From: Methylobacterium sp. Leaf125
GTDB taxonomy: Bacteria > Pseudomonadota > Alphaproteobacteria > Rhizobiales > Beijerinckiaceae
Reading direction: 5' to 3'
Assembly (NCBI RefSeq): GCF_001423085.1
Contig: NZ_LMNU01000001.1
Location: 291,648-355,647, forward strand
DNA: 64,000 nt
The position numbers were made by a program, and so were the translations under genes. Shown here one piece after another: positions 29,238-36,911 of this stretch (positions are counted from its first letter, which is position 1; each line of letters starts with the position of its first letter). The notes under the pieces are model-generated. The model was not told the DNA's origin. It did not search any database and saw nothing but the letters and a program-made list of their open reading frames with translations.

Positions 29238-29969
29238 TCAGACGCCGGCTTCCGTGGCGACGAGCTGCCAGTTCGGGTCGCGGGTGCCGAGGGTCCGGGC
29301 GAAGGTCCAGACGTCCGGCACCTCGACCACCGCCTCGGCGCTGCCGTCGGTCACCTGGCCCTGCGCGTTGCGGGTGGCGGTGATGAGGTGGGAGAGGAAG
29401 TGCACGGTGATCTGCGCGACGCGGTTCTTCACGTCGACGGCCACGATCTCGGCCTTGTCGAGGGAGACGAAGGTGGTCTCCACGGTCTCGCGCCGCGCCT
29501 CGCGGGCGTCGATCTCGCGCTCGAAGCCCTCGCAGACCTCACGGGAGAGCAGGCTGCGCAGGGTCTTGCGGTCGCCCTTGGCGAAGGCGATCACGATGGC
29601 CTCGTAGGCGCTGCGGGCGCCCTCCACGAAGGCGCGCGGATCGAAGGCGGGCTCGACCTGGACGACGGCTTCGAGGCCCTGGGCGATGGCCGAGCCGGGC
29701 TCGGCGATGCCGCGCCAGTCGCGCACGTCGGTCTTCACCGCGGTCTGGCCGCGATCGGCCTGGGGCTGGACCCGGTCGGCGCCGGGCAGGCGCACGACGT
29801 TGTCGCCGTCCCCGCGGCCGGCCGGCGGCTCGGTGCGGCTGCGGTCCACCGGCTTGAACGGCGAGCGCTCCGTGCCGGTCTTCTGCCCGAGCACCGAGCG
29901 CAGGCGCCAGATGACGAAGACCGCCAGCGCGAGAAAGATCAGGGTCGTCAAGTCGAAGGAGTCCTGCAT
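29238..29969 (-). CDS. Tim44-like membrane-anchored protein (TimA type)
   Basis: 243 residues. One N-terminal membrane segment (TTLIFLALAVFVIWRLRSVL), a charged, Pro-rich linker to about residue 90, then a Tim44-like domain (FDPRAFVEGARSAYEAIV, VTDGSAEAVVEVPDVWTF). The bacterial relatives are inner-membrane proteins with a proposed role in protein handling. The ATG at 29969 follows an in-frame GTG. Adjacent to mltA and Smr and divergent from secB, the usual neighbourhood. Confidence 0.9.
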   Translation of the reverse strand: MQDSFDLTTLIFLALAVFVIWRLRSVLGQKTGTERSPFKPVDRSRTEPPAGRGDGDNVVRLPGADRVQPQADRGQTAVKTDVRDWRGIAEPGSAIAQGLEAVVQVEPAFDPRAFVEGARSAYEAIVIAFAKGDRKTLRSLLSREVCEGFEREIDAREARRETVETTFVSLDKAEIVAVDVKNRVAQITVHFLSHLITATRNAQGQVTDGSAEAVVEVPDVWTFARTLGTRDPNWQLVATEAGV

Positions 29970-30080
29970 CACTGATCCGATCGTGGCCGTGGCACGAATA
30001 CGTTACTTCACGGGGCTCTGGAAACCCGGCCCGGGTCCTCGGCTGACATGCGTGGCCGAGACACGCCCGGCCGGATAGGT

Positions 30081-30207
30081 CCGGCCCAGGAAAATCGGGC
30101 CAAAGGAAATCTGGCCAAAGGAAATCTGGCCAAGGAAGTTCTGGCCAGGACAGATCCGGCCAGGACAGATCCGGCCAGGACAGATCTGGCCAGGACAGTT
30201 CTGGCCA
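30081..30207. repeat. 15-bp minisatellite upstream of secB, eight units plus a partial
   Basis: Units start at 30081, 30096, 30111, 30126, 30141, 30156, 30171 and 30186, with a partial unit to 30207. The best-conserved unit is CCGGCCAGGACAGAT (30156 and 30171, identical). Units at the left are more diverged (CTGGCCAAAGGAAAT). Confidence 0.93.
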
Positions 30208-30423
30208 TGTCGCGCATTCCCCGGGTCCCGCGCAAGGCGCAGGCCGGGTTCGGCGCGCGGAGGCTCGCGCGGGGTCGAACCTCCGGGGTCGTGCGGAGAT
30301 ATGGATATCGCGGGCCATGAATCCAGGCGAGGGCGCGCGCCTGCGCCGCCTTGACCCGGCGGCGGCCCCGACCGGTCCTGCGGACCGGGCCCCGGGCTCG
30401 CCTTGTCCCGTGCGGGCGAGCGT

Positions 30424-30437
30424 GATAGCGCGCTATC
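30424..30437. promoter_or_regulatory. perfect 14-bp palindrome upstream of secB
   Basis: GATAGCGCGCTATC is a perfect palindrome with no spacer, 171 bp before the secB start. The form suits a dimeric repressor site. No regulator could be assigned. Confidence 0.35.
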
Positions 30438-30458
30438 GCGCGGACCGGGCGGTGGCGG

Positions 30459-30482
30459 CATGTCGGTGTGCATGTCGGTGTG
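30459..30482. repeat. 12-bp direct repeat, two copies
   Basis: CATGTCGGTGTG at 30459-30470 is repeated at 30471-30482 in the secB leader region. Confidence 0.75.
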
Positions 30483-30607
30483 CAGGCCGGGGCGCCTGGT
30501 TCCGGGCGACCGGGATCGGCGCCCGTCACGGGTTCGCCCCCGGGACCTGAGCGCACCAGACCCGGGCCCCGCCGCGCCCCGACGATCCAGGAAGAGGACA
30601 GAACGCC

Positions 30608-31117
30608 ATGGCCGACACTCCGGCACCGAACGGCAACGGTGGCGCCACGGCGCAGACCGACGACGCCACGCCGACGATCAACTCGCTCGCGCAGTACACC
30701 AAGGATCTCTCCTTCGAGAATCCGAATGCGCCGCGCTCCCTGCAGCCGCAGGAGAGCGGACCGCAGATCAACATCCAGGTGAACGTCAACGCCAAGCAGG
30801 TGGCCGAGTTCGACTTCGAGGTCGACCTGACCCTGGAAGGCGATGCCAAGATCGCCAACGAGGTGCTGTTCGCCTTCGAGCTGACCTATTCGGGCATCTT
30901 CCGCATGCGCAACATCCCGCAGGACCAGCTCCACCCGGCGGTGATGATCGAGTGCCCGCGCCTGCTCTTCCCCTTCGCGCGCCAGATCGTCGCCGAGGCC
31001 GTGCGCAACGGTGGCTTCCCGCCCCTCTACATCGACCCGATCGACTTCGTCGGCCTCTATCGCCAGAAGGCCATGGAAGCCCAGGCCCAGGGCGAGACCG
31101 GCCCGCTCAACTCCTGA
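30608..31117 (+). CDS. secB: protein-export chaperone SecB
   Basis: Cytosolic tetrameric chaperone that keeps exported proteins unfolded and hands them to SecA. 169 residues, normal length. Key segments: [13 protein letters not shown] at residues 31-43, [19 protein letters not shown] and the C-terminal [16 protein letters not shown] with [15 protein letters not shown] at 30608 after an AGAGGACAG motif. Lies upstream of an MFS gene with a 201-bp gap. Confidence 0.97.
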   Translation: MADTPAPNGNGGATAQTDDATPTINSLAQYTKDLSFENPNAPRSLQPQESGPQINIQVNVNAKQVAEFDFEVDLTLEGDAKIANEVLFAFELTYSGIFRMRNIPQDQLHPAVMIECPRLLFPFARQIVAEAVRNGGFPPLYIDPIDFVGLYRQKAMEAQAQGETGPLNS

Positions 31118-31166
31118 GCTGAGGGCGCGCCTCGCCGGACCCGTCCGCCCGGGCGGGATTCGGGGT

Positions 31167-31241
31167 CCTGAGGAGCGAAGGCCGGGCTCGAGAAGGCCGG
31201 ACCTGAGGAGCGAAGGCCGGACTTGCGGATCGAAGGCCGGA
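31167..31241. repeat. 20-bp imperfect repeat between secB and MFS gene
   Basis: CCTGAGGAGCGAAGGCCGGG (31167), a shortened 15-bp copy (31187), CCTGAGGAGCGAAGGCCGGA (31202) and CTTGCGGATCGAAGGCCGGA (31222) share the core GAAGGCCGG. It lies in the leader of the MFS transporter. Confidence 0.8.
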
Positions 31242-31318
31242 CTTGGCCGTTACTCGCAGCCAGTCCGGCCGCGGCCCCCGTGCCGCCGGTCGCCGGATCG
31301 CCTCAGCCCCGGGATCGC

Positions 31319-32656
31319 ATGCTCGCCACACACCACCTCGCCCTGATCAACGTCTTCACGGGCGACATCCAGGGCGGGCTCGGCCCCTTCCTCGGCACCT
31401 GGCTCGCCGAGTCGGCCTCCTGGAGCCCCTCGCGGGTGGGCTTCGTCACCACCCTGGTGGGCATCGGCTCCCTCCTCCTCAGCGGTCCCTTCGGCGCCCT
31501 GGTCGACCGCCTCGGCCGGCCCCGGATGTTGATCGCCGTCGCCTGCGGGGCGATCCTGTGCGGCACCCTGCTGCTGCTGCCGGCCCGGGGCGTGATCCCG
31601 GTCTTCGCCGCGCAGATGATGGCGGCGGCCGGCGGCACGCTGCTGCTGCCGGCGGTCACCGCGCTCACCCTCGGCATCGTCGGCAAGGACCGCTTCCCCC
31701 GGCAGCAGGGCCGCAACCAGGCCTTCAACCATCTCGGCATCCTGCTGGCGGCCGGCGGCATCAGCCTCGGCACCGGCTGGTTCGGCCCGGCCATCGCCTT
31801 CTGGGTGCTCGGTGGCATGGCGGTCCTGGCCATCCTCGCCACCGTCACCACGCCGGGCCACTGCTACAACGAGCGCCGGGCCGTGGGCTGGCAGGAGGAT
31901 GGCGACGACAAGCCGGAGCGTGCCGGCCTGCGCAGCATCGTGGCCAACCGCAAGCTCCTGGTCCTCGCCGTGGCGCTGGCGCTGTTCAACCTCGGCAACG
32001 GCGGCATGCTCTCCCTGCTCGGCCAGAAGCTCGTCGCCACCGCTGCCGACGCCACGAGCTGGACCGCCCGCTACGTCATGGTGGCGCAGCTGGTGATGAT
32101 CCCGGTGGCCCTGTTCGCCGGCTCCCTGGCCGACCGGCGCGGGCGGCGCCAGCTCCTCATCGCGGCCTGCGCGGTGCTGCCGGTGCGGGCCGCGCTCTCG
32201 GCCTTCATCGACGATCCCCTCTGGCTGATCTCCGCCGAGATCCTCGACGGCGTCGCCTCCGGGATCATCGGCGTCGCGGTGCCGGTGGTGGTCGCCGACC
32301 TGACCTGGGGCTCCGGCCGCACCCAGACGGCGCTGGGCTCCCTCAACGCCATCCAGGGCATCGGCGGCGCCCTCTCGGCCTGGTACGGCGGCCTCGCCCA
32401 GGCGATGCTCGGCTGGACCGGGGCCTTCCTGGCCCTCGGCGCCCCGGCCCTCGTCGCCCTCGCCCTCGTGCTGTGGCTCGACACCACCAGCGAGGGCCGC
32501 GGCAGGCGCCAAGACAACGGCCGGAAGCGCAACGGCCGAAAGGGCGACGGCCGGAAGGGCAACGGGTCGTCGACGGACCCTGATGCCGAGAGCGGGAGCG
32601 GGCCCGACCGCGGCACCGACTCGCTCCGCCGCGCCCCGCAGCCGGAGACAGCCTGA
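31319..32656 (+). CDS. MFS transporter with repeat-bearing C-terminal tail
   Basis: 445 residues with 12 predicted membrane segments; DRLGRPRM follows segment 2 and DRRGRRQ the seventh-eighth segments, as in drug/solute MFS proteins. The ATG at 31319 (MLATHHLALINVFTGD) is chosen; the longer frame before it has no membrane sequence. The last 40 residues form a basic, hydrophilic cytosolic tail containing NGRK units encoded by a 15-bp repeat (32516-32560), then an acidic Ser-rich end. Substrate unknown. Confidence 0.88.
   Translation: MLATHHLALINVFTGDIQGGLGPFLGTWLAESASWSPSRVGFVTTLVGIGSLLLSGPFGALVDRLGRPRMLIAVACGAILCGTLLLLPARGVIPVFAAQMMAAAGGTLLLPAVTALTLGIVGKDRFPRQQGRNQAFNHLGILLAAGGISLGTGWFGPAIAFWVLGGMAVLAILATVTTPGHCYNERRAVGWQEDGDDKPERAGLRSIVANRKLLVLAVALALFNLGNGGMLSLLGQKLVATAADATSWTARYVMVAQLVMIPVALFAGSLADRRGRRQLLIAACAVLPVRAALSAFIDDPLWLISAEILDGVASGIIGVAVPVVVADLTWGSGRTQTALGSLNAIQGIGGALSAWYGGLAQAMLGWTGAFLALGAPALVALALVLWLDTTSEGRGRRQDNGRKRNGRKGDGRKGNGSSTDPDAESGSGPDRGTDSLRRAPQPETA
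32516..32560. repeat. 15-bp tandem repeat in MFS transporter tail, three copies
   Basis: AACGGCCGGAAGCGC (32516), AACGGCCGAAAGGGC (32531) and GACGGCCGGAAGGGC (32546) encode (N/D)GRK(R/G) units of the cytosolic tail. Confidence 0.88.
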
Positions 32657-32735
32657 GGGCGGATTGCCGCCCGGCGGAACAGGCCGCCCCCGCCCCGGTT
32701 TGGCGAGGACGCCTCAGCCACCGGAGCTCCCGACG

Positions 32736-33227
32736 ATGCATGATCGACCCGACGGACGGACCCTGCGGGTCACCGAGCCGCGCGCCGTCCCCTGGCTCAG
32801 CATCGTGTTCGGCTACGGCCCGATGCTGCCCTTCGCCGCCGGTGCGCTGGTCGCCTGGGGCTGGCGCGGCACGCCCCTCGGGCAGGTCGCCGCCGCGCTG
32901 ACGATCCTCTGGGGCTGCGCCATCCTGCTGTTCCTGTCGGGCGTGCGCCGCGGCGTCAGCTTCCGCACCGAGGGCGGGGCGACCGTCGCCCAGATCGCCA
33001 CCATGATCGGCCTGTTCAGCCTCGGCTTCGCCGCCCTGGTGCTGGCGACCCTCGACCGGGCCGTGCCCGCCCTGGTCCTGCTCCTCCTCGGCTTCACCGC
33101 GATCGCGATCCTCGATCCGATCGCGGCCCGGCGCGGAGAGGCCCCGCTGTTCTTCGCCCGCCTGCGCCCGGTGCAGATCCCCATCGCGATCCTGAGCCTC
33201 GCGGCGCTGCTCGCCCTGGCCCTCTGA
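32736..33227 (+). CDS. DUF3429-family membrane protein
   Basis: 163 residues with five hydrophobic segments (for example [20 protein letters not shown] and [16 protein letters not shown]). GYGPMLPF and the GVRRGVSF loop after the second segment fit DUF3429 proteins, small inner-membrane proteins of unknown function. ATG at 32736; the frame upstream is a shadow of the MFS tail. It lies 79 bp after the MFS gene and 97 bp before hisS. Confidence 0.75.
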   Translation: MHDRPDGRTLRVTEPRAVPWLSIVFGYGPMLPFAAGALVAWGWRGTPLGQVAAALTILWGCAILLFLSGVRRGVSFRTEGGATVAQIATMIGLFSLGFAALVLATLDRAVPALVLLLLGFTAIAILDPIAARRGEAPLFFARLRPVQIPIAILSLAALLALAL

Positions 33228-33324
33228 GGCCCGACGCGCCGAGGCCCGACACGCTTGCCGCCCCCGGCCACCCGCGATAGAGCCCCCGGGACCCCGAACA
33301 GCCCCGACGGACGCGAAGATCACC

Positions 33325-34833
33325 ATGGCCAAGGCCGATTCGAATAAGGCCGACACCCTGAAGCCGCGCCTGCCGCGCGGTTTCGTCGACCGGCGCGCGG
33401 ATGAGATCGCCGCCCAGCACCGCATGCTGGAGACGATCCGGCAGAGCTTCGAGCTCTACGGTTTCGAGGCGCTGGAGACGCCCTTCGTCGAGTACACCGA
33501 GGCGCTGGGCAAGTTCCTGCCCGACCTCGACCGGCCGAACGAGGGCGTGTTCTCGTTCCAGGACGACGACGAATCCTGGCTCTCGCTGCGCTACGACCTG
33601 ACCGCGCCCCTGGCCCGGCACGTGGCCGAGCACTTCGACGCGATCCCGAAGCCCTATCGCAGCTTCCGTGCGGGCTACGTCTTCCGCAACGAGAAGCCGG
33701 GCCCGGGCCGCTTCCGCCAGTTCATGCAGTTCGACGCCGACATCGTCGGGGCCGGCTCGGTGGCGGCGGATGCCGAGATCTGCCTGCTGATGGCCGACAC
33801 CCTGGAGAAGCTCGGGCTGACCGGGCAGTACGTGGTGAAGGTCAACAACCGGAAGGTGCTCGACGGCCTGATGGAGTCGATCGGGCTGAGCGGTCCCGAC
33901 AAGGCCGGCCAGCGCCTGACCGTGCTGCGGGCGATCGACAAGCTCGACCGCCTGGGCGATGCCGGGGTGCGCGAGCTGCTGGGCGCCGGCCGCAAGGACG
34001 AGAGCGGCGATTACACCAAGGGCGCCGGGCTGGAGGATGCCGCGATCGGGCGCGTCCTGGCTTTCACCGGCTGGACCGGAACCGGATCGGCGCCGGCCGA
34101 CAACGCCACCACCCTGGCGAATTTCGAGGCGTCGCTCGCGGGCAGCGCCATCGGCCTGGAGGGCGTGCGCGAACTCGCCGACATGGCGGCCCTGTTCGCC
34201 GCGGCCGGCTACGACGACCGCATCCGCATCGACCCCTCCGTGGTGCGCGGGCTCGAATACTATACCGGCCCGGTCTACGAGGCGGAGCTGACCTTCCCGG
34301 TCACCAACGAGGACGGACAGGTGGTGCGCTTCGGCTCGGTCTCGGGCGGCGGGCGCTACGACGGCCTTGTCGGGCGCTTCCGGGCCGAGCCGGTGCCCGC
34401 CACCGGCTTCTCCATCGGCGTCTCGCGCCTGTTCTCGGCGCTGCAGCTGGTGAAGAGCCCGCTGCTGGAAGGCATCACCAAGCCCGGTCCCGTGGTGGTC
34501 CTGGTGCTCGACCGGGACAACGTCGCCGACTACCAGCGGCTCGTCGCGAGCCTGCGCGCGGCCGGCATCCGGGCCGAGCTCTATCTCGGCGGCTCCGGCA
34601 TGAAGGCGCAGATGAAGTATGCCGACCGACGCGGATCGCCCTGCGCCATCATCCAGGGCTCGAACGAGCGCGAGGCCGGCGAGGTCCAGATCAAGGACCT
34701 GATCGAGGGGGCCAAGGCGGCGGCCGCCATCACCAGCAATGCCGAGTGGAAGGCCGCGCGCCCGGCCCAGTTCTCGGTGCCGGTGGCCGAGATGGTCGAG
34801 CGGGTCCGCGAGGTCCTGGGACGCCACTTCTGA
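33325..34833 (+). CDS. hisS: histidyl-tRNA synthetase
   Basis: Charges tRNA-His. 502 residues, longer than the 420-residue E. coli type but usual for alphaproteobacteria. Class II motif 2 is [24 protein letters not shown] around residue 115; the histidine-binding motif is [17 protein letters not shown]; motif 3 is [14 protein letters not shown]...GFSIGVSRL; and a C-terminal anticodon-binding domain ([18 protein letters not shown]) follows. It is distinct from hisZ at 57-58 kb, which is the regulatory paralogue. A perfect hairpin follows the stop. Confidence 0.96.
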   Translation: MAKADSNKADTLKPRLPRGFVDRRADEIAAQHRMLETIRQSFELYGFEALETPFVEYTEALGKFLPDLDRPNEGVFSFQDDDESWLSLRYDLTAPLARHVAEHFDAIPKPYRSFRAGYVFRNEKPGPGRFRQFMQFDADIVGAGSVAADAEICLLMADTLEKLGLTGQYVVKVNNRKVLDGLMESIGLSGPDKAGQRLTVLRAIDKLDRLGDAGVRELLGAGRKDESGDYTKGAGLEDAAIGRVLAFTGWTGTGSAPADNATTLANFEASLAGSAIGLEGVRELADMAALFAAAGYDDRIRIDPSVVRGLEYYTGPVYEAELTFPVTNEDGQVVRFGSVSGGGRYDGLVGRFRAEPVPATGFSIGVSRLFSALQLVKSPLLEGITKPGPVVVLVLDRDNVADYQRLVASLRAAGIRAELYLGGSGMKAQMKYADRRGSPCAIIQGSNEREAGEVQIKDLIEGAKAAAAITSNAEWKAARPAQFSVPVAEMVERVREVLGRHF

Positions 34834-34850
34834 CAGTCGAGACCCGAAGG

Positions 34851-34878
34851 ACGGCCGTGGAGCGAACTCCACGGCCGT
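34851..34878. terminator. perfect 12-bp hairpin between hisS and ohr (convergent)
   Basis: ACGGCCGTGGAG (34851-34862), a CGAA tetraloop, and CTCCACGGCCGT (34867-34878) form a perfect stem between the hisS stop and the ohr stop. There is no U tract, but the location between converging genes and the stability suit a two-way transcript end. Confidence 0.6.
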
Positions 34879-34886
34879 GCGGATCG

Positions 34887-35309
34887 TCAGGCGACCGAGA
34901 TGTCGACCTGGATGTTGCCGCGGGTGGCGTGGGAGTAGGGGCACACCACGTCGGCGCGCTTCACCAGATCCTCGGCCACCGCCCGGTCGAGGCCCGGCAG
35001 GGTCGCCTTGAGGGCGACGACGAGGCCGAAGCCGGTGCCGTCATCCCGCGGGCCGATGCCGACGCTCGACTCGATCTTGGACTCCTCCGAGACCGTGATC
35101 TTGTCCTTGCCGGCGACGAACTTGATCGCGCCGAGGAAGCAGGCGGCGTAGCCGGCTGCGAAGAGCTGCTCCGGGTTGGTGCCGGCGCCACCGCCGCCGC
35201 CGAGTTCCTTCGGGGTGGAGAGCTTCACGTCCACCTTGGCGTCGTCGGTCGCGGCGGACCCTTCGCGGCCACCGGTGGCATGGGCATGAGCGGTGTAGAG
35301 GGCCTTCAT
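34887..35309 (-). CDS. ohr: organic hydroperoxide resistance protein Ohr
   Basis: Thiol peroxidase that reduces organic hydroperoxides, using lipoyl thiols as reductant. 140 residues. Peroxidatic Cys57 (GYAACFLGAIKF) and resolving Cys123 (VVCPYSHATRGN) are both present, and NPEQLFAAGYAAC is the family motif. Divergent from ohrR; the shared region holds two copies of a 11-bp inverted element that is the likely OhrR operator. The lipoylated E2/E3 genes in this window provide the kind of partner the family uses. Confidence 0.96.
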   Translation of the reverse strand: MKALYTAHAHATGGREGSAATDDAKVDVKLSTPKELGGGGGAGTNPEQLFAAGYAACFLGAIKFVAGKDKITVSEESKIESSVGIGPRDDGTGFGLVVALKATLPGLDRAVAEDLVKRADVVCPYSHATRGNIQVDISVA

Positions 35310-35377
35310 GTCGGTCTCTCCTGCTGAACGAACGAGGGGATCGGGCGCGTCGGTCCGGCCTGAGCCAGCCCATATCG

Positions 35378-35427
35378 ATTGCGCACAACCTAGTTATTTC
35401 CTCGCATAGAACTTGATTGTGCGCAAT
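35378..35427. promoter_or_regulatory. candidate OhrR operator pair between ohr and ohrR
   Basis: ATTGCGCACAA (35378-35388) and its exact reverse complement TTGTGCGCAAT (35417-35427) are 28 bp apart in an AT-rich stretch (about 35375-35445) that must hold both divergent promoters. Assignment to OhrR is from position and dyad symmetry. Confidence 0.65.
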
Positions 35428-35497
35428 ATGAAATTTGAATAAGATCGGACCCGCGGCCCGATTTCGGCCCGCGGCACATCGTGAAGGACAGTCGAAT

Positions 35498-36055
35498 ATG
35501 TCGGGACGGCAGACCCGCACGCTTCGGGAGCCGGTGGCAGAGCCGGAAACCCCGGACGCCCTGAGCCTGGACAGCCAGCTCTGCTTTGCCGTCTATGCCA
35601 CGGCCCATGCCTTCGGACGCGCCTATCGCGCGCTCCTGGCCGCGCATGACCTGACCTACCCGCAATACCTGGTCCTGCTGGTCCTGTGGGAGGAGGAGGG
35701 AATGACCGTCAAGGAGATCGGCCAGCGCCTGTTCCTGGATTCCGGCACCCTGACGCCCCTGCTCAAGCGCCTCGAGGCGGCCGGCCACGTGAAGCGGGCC
35801 CGGGACCGGGCCGACGAGCGGCAGGTGAGCATCTTCCTGACCGACAAGAGCCGGGCCCTGCGGGGCCGGATGGAATGCGTGCCGGACGAGGTGGGTGGCC
35901 TGACCGGCCTCGATCTCGACGGGCGGCGGGCGCTCCTCGACATCCTGATGAACCTGCGCGGCGCGCTGCATGCGGGCCTCGGCGAGGGCCAGGCCGGTCT
36001 CGGCGCGGAGACCGAGGGAACGAGCGGCTCCGAGACCGCGCGACGCGGGTCCTGA
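35498..36055 (+). CDS. ohrR: MarR-family organic hydroperoxide regulator OhrR
   Basis: Peroxide-sensing repressor of ohr. 185 residues. The sensing Cys29 is in the hallmark LDSQLCFAVY; the winged helix follows (TYPQYLVLLVLWEEEGMTV, DSGTLTPLLKRLEAAG, wing at RDRADERQVSIFLT). The ATG at 35498 (MSGRQTRTLRE) is chosen; the frame before it enters the promoter region. The C-terminal 30 residues (Gly/Glu-rich) go beyond the usual family end. Confidence 0.93.
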   Translation: MSGRQTRTLREPVAEPETPDALSLDSQLCFAVYATAHAFGRAYRALLAAHDLTYPQYLVLLVLWEEEGMTVKEIGQRLFLDSGTLTPLLKRLEAAGHVKRARDRADERQVSIFLTDKSRALRGRMECVPDEVGGLTGLDLDGRRALLDILMNLRGALHAGLGEGQAGLGAETEGTSGSETARRGS

Positions 36056-36070
36056 CAGGCGCCGGACATG

Positions 36071-36104
36071 AAAAAAGCCGCTCCCGCCAGGGCGGAAACG
36101 GCTT
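36071..36104 (-). terminator. intrinsic terminator (minus strand, downstream of cytochrome c gene)
   Basis: Read on the minus strand, AAGCCG/CGGCTT closes an outer stem with an inner CCGC/GCGG stem, followed by a run of six T (36071-36076 is AAAAAA on the plus strand). It sits about 120 bp after the cytochrome c stop codon and just after the ohrR stop, so it could also help end ohrR transcripts. Confidence 0.75.
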
Positions 36105-36190
36105 CCTGATCGCGTGACGGGGCGAAGGATCTCGGCCGGCCCCGTGGGGCAGGCCGGACCGATCCCGCAACCCGGGCCTCGGACCCTGAG

Positions 36191-36241
36191 GATCAGGACG
36201 CGATGAAGATCAGGACTCGGTGAAGATCAGGACTTGGTCTT
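36191..36241. repeat. 17-bp tandem repeat spanning the cytochrome c stop codon
   Basis: GATCAGGACGCGATGAA (36191), GATCAGGACTCGGTGAA (36208) and GATCAGGACTTGGTCTT (36225) are in tandem. The last copy overlaps the codons for the final Lys-Ser and the stop of the cytochrome gene, so the gene end has been duplicated into the downstream region. Confidence 0.85.
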
Positions 36242-36589
36242 GAGGTAGGCGATGACGTCGTCGACCTTCTTGGGGTCCTTGATGCCGGGGAAGACCATCT
36301 TGGTGCCCGGAATCTTCTTCTTCGGGTCGGTCAGCCACTCGTGGAGGTTGGCCTCGTCCCAGGTGATGCCGGAGCTCTTCATGGCCGCCGAGAAGGCGTA
36401 GCCGTCGGCACCTTCACCGGCCTTCGCGCCCACGACGCCCTTCAGGGTCGGGCCGACGCCGTTCTTCTCGAAGTTGTGGCAGGCCTTGCAGGGGGCGAAG
36501 GCCTTCTCGCCGGCGGCGGCATCGCCCTCGGCATGAGCCGACAGAGGCAGCAGCAGGGCCAGGGCGGCGCCGAACATGACATGACGCAT
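36227..36589 (-). CDS. soluble class I cytochrome c
   Basis: 120 residues, periplasmic electron carrier. Signal peptide (residues 1-20, ending SAHA), haem motif CKACH at residues 34-38 and axial Met98 in GTKMVFPG; DVIAYLKTKS ends the last helix. It resembles small mitochondrial-like cytochromes c2/c550. Strong ribosome site AAGGAGG just upstream, and a hairpin (36607-36624) in the leader. A true intrinsic terminator lies downstream, unusual in this window. Electron partner unknown. Confidence 0.93.
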   Translation of the reverse strand: MRHVMFGAALALLLPLSAHAEGDAAAGEKAFAPCKACHNFEKNGVGPTLKGVVGAKAGEGADGYAFSAAMKSSGITWDEANLHEWLTDPKKKIPGTKMVFPGIKDPKKVDDVIAYLKTKS

Positions 36590-36911
36590 CGTGTTTTTCC
36601 TCCTTGAAGCGGCTTCAGCCGCTTGGGCTTATGGCAGAGCTTACCCGTTTAGAACAGATCGAGACAGGAACGCGCAAGGTCGGACGCGATGAGCTGCGGC
36701 CAAAGGAAGCTTCCCCGGCGGCGTTCGGTTCCGCCGCGGCGGTCGGCGCCAAGAGCAAGACTCGGCGTCAAGAACCGGATGCGCCGCGCCGGCGTTTGTT
36801 TTAGGGTCCATCGCAAAGCACCCTCCGTCTTCCGTCTCTCACCGCCGCTTCCTCATAGGCGATCCCGGCTGAGCGGATGATGAAGAGGGCGCGCCCCCGG
36901 AGGACATGCCC
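36590..36911. other. 322-bp intergenic region between cytochrome c and glcD-like gene
   Basis: Divergent promoter region. Apart from the leader hairpin of the cytochrome gene (36607-36624) I see no clear element. A 66-codon frame at 36604-36804 has no ribosome site or domain and is not called. Confidence 0.5.
36607..36624 (-). promoter_or_regulatory. hairpin in the cytochrome c leader
   Basis: AAGCGGCT (36607-36614) and AGCCGCTT (36617-36624) form a perfect 8-bp inverted repeat directly upstream of the AAGGAGG ribosome site. It may protect the mRNA or bind a regulator. Confidence 0.4.

Larger units (their letters stand above)
29970..30607. other. 638-bp intergenic region between tim44 and secB
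   Basis: Divergent promoters for tim44 and secB must lie here. It contains a 15-bp minisatellite (30081-30207), a perfect 14-bp palindrome (30424-30437) and a 12-bp repeat (30459-30482). The ORFs crossing it are open in several frames only because a 15-bp unit keeps the frame open; none has a domain, and none has a convincing ribosome site. Confidence 0.6.

Noticed and set aside
30081..30207. CRISPR array
   Set aside because: Direct tandem units of 15 bp with no spacers, no 24-37 bp repeats and no cas genes.
30003..30934. Overlapping ORFs with pentapeptide-like repeats around 30.0-30.9 kb on both strands
   Set aside because: A 15-bp repeat gives a repeated peptide in every frame. Patterns such as LSWPD or LARTD arise in unrelated frames at once, there is no ribosome site, and one overlaps secB in antisense.
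36604..36804. 66-codon plus-strand ORF between the cytochrome and GlcD-type genes
   Set aside because: No ribosome site, no domain, and it begins inside the leader hairpin of the cytochrome gene.
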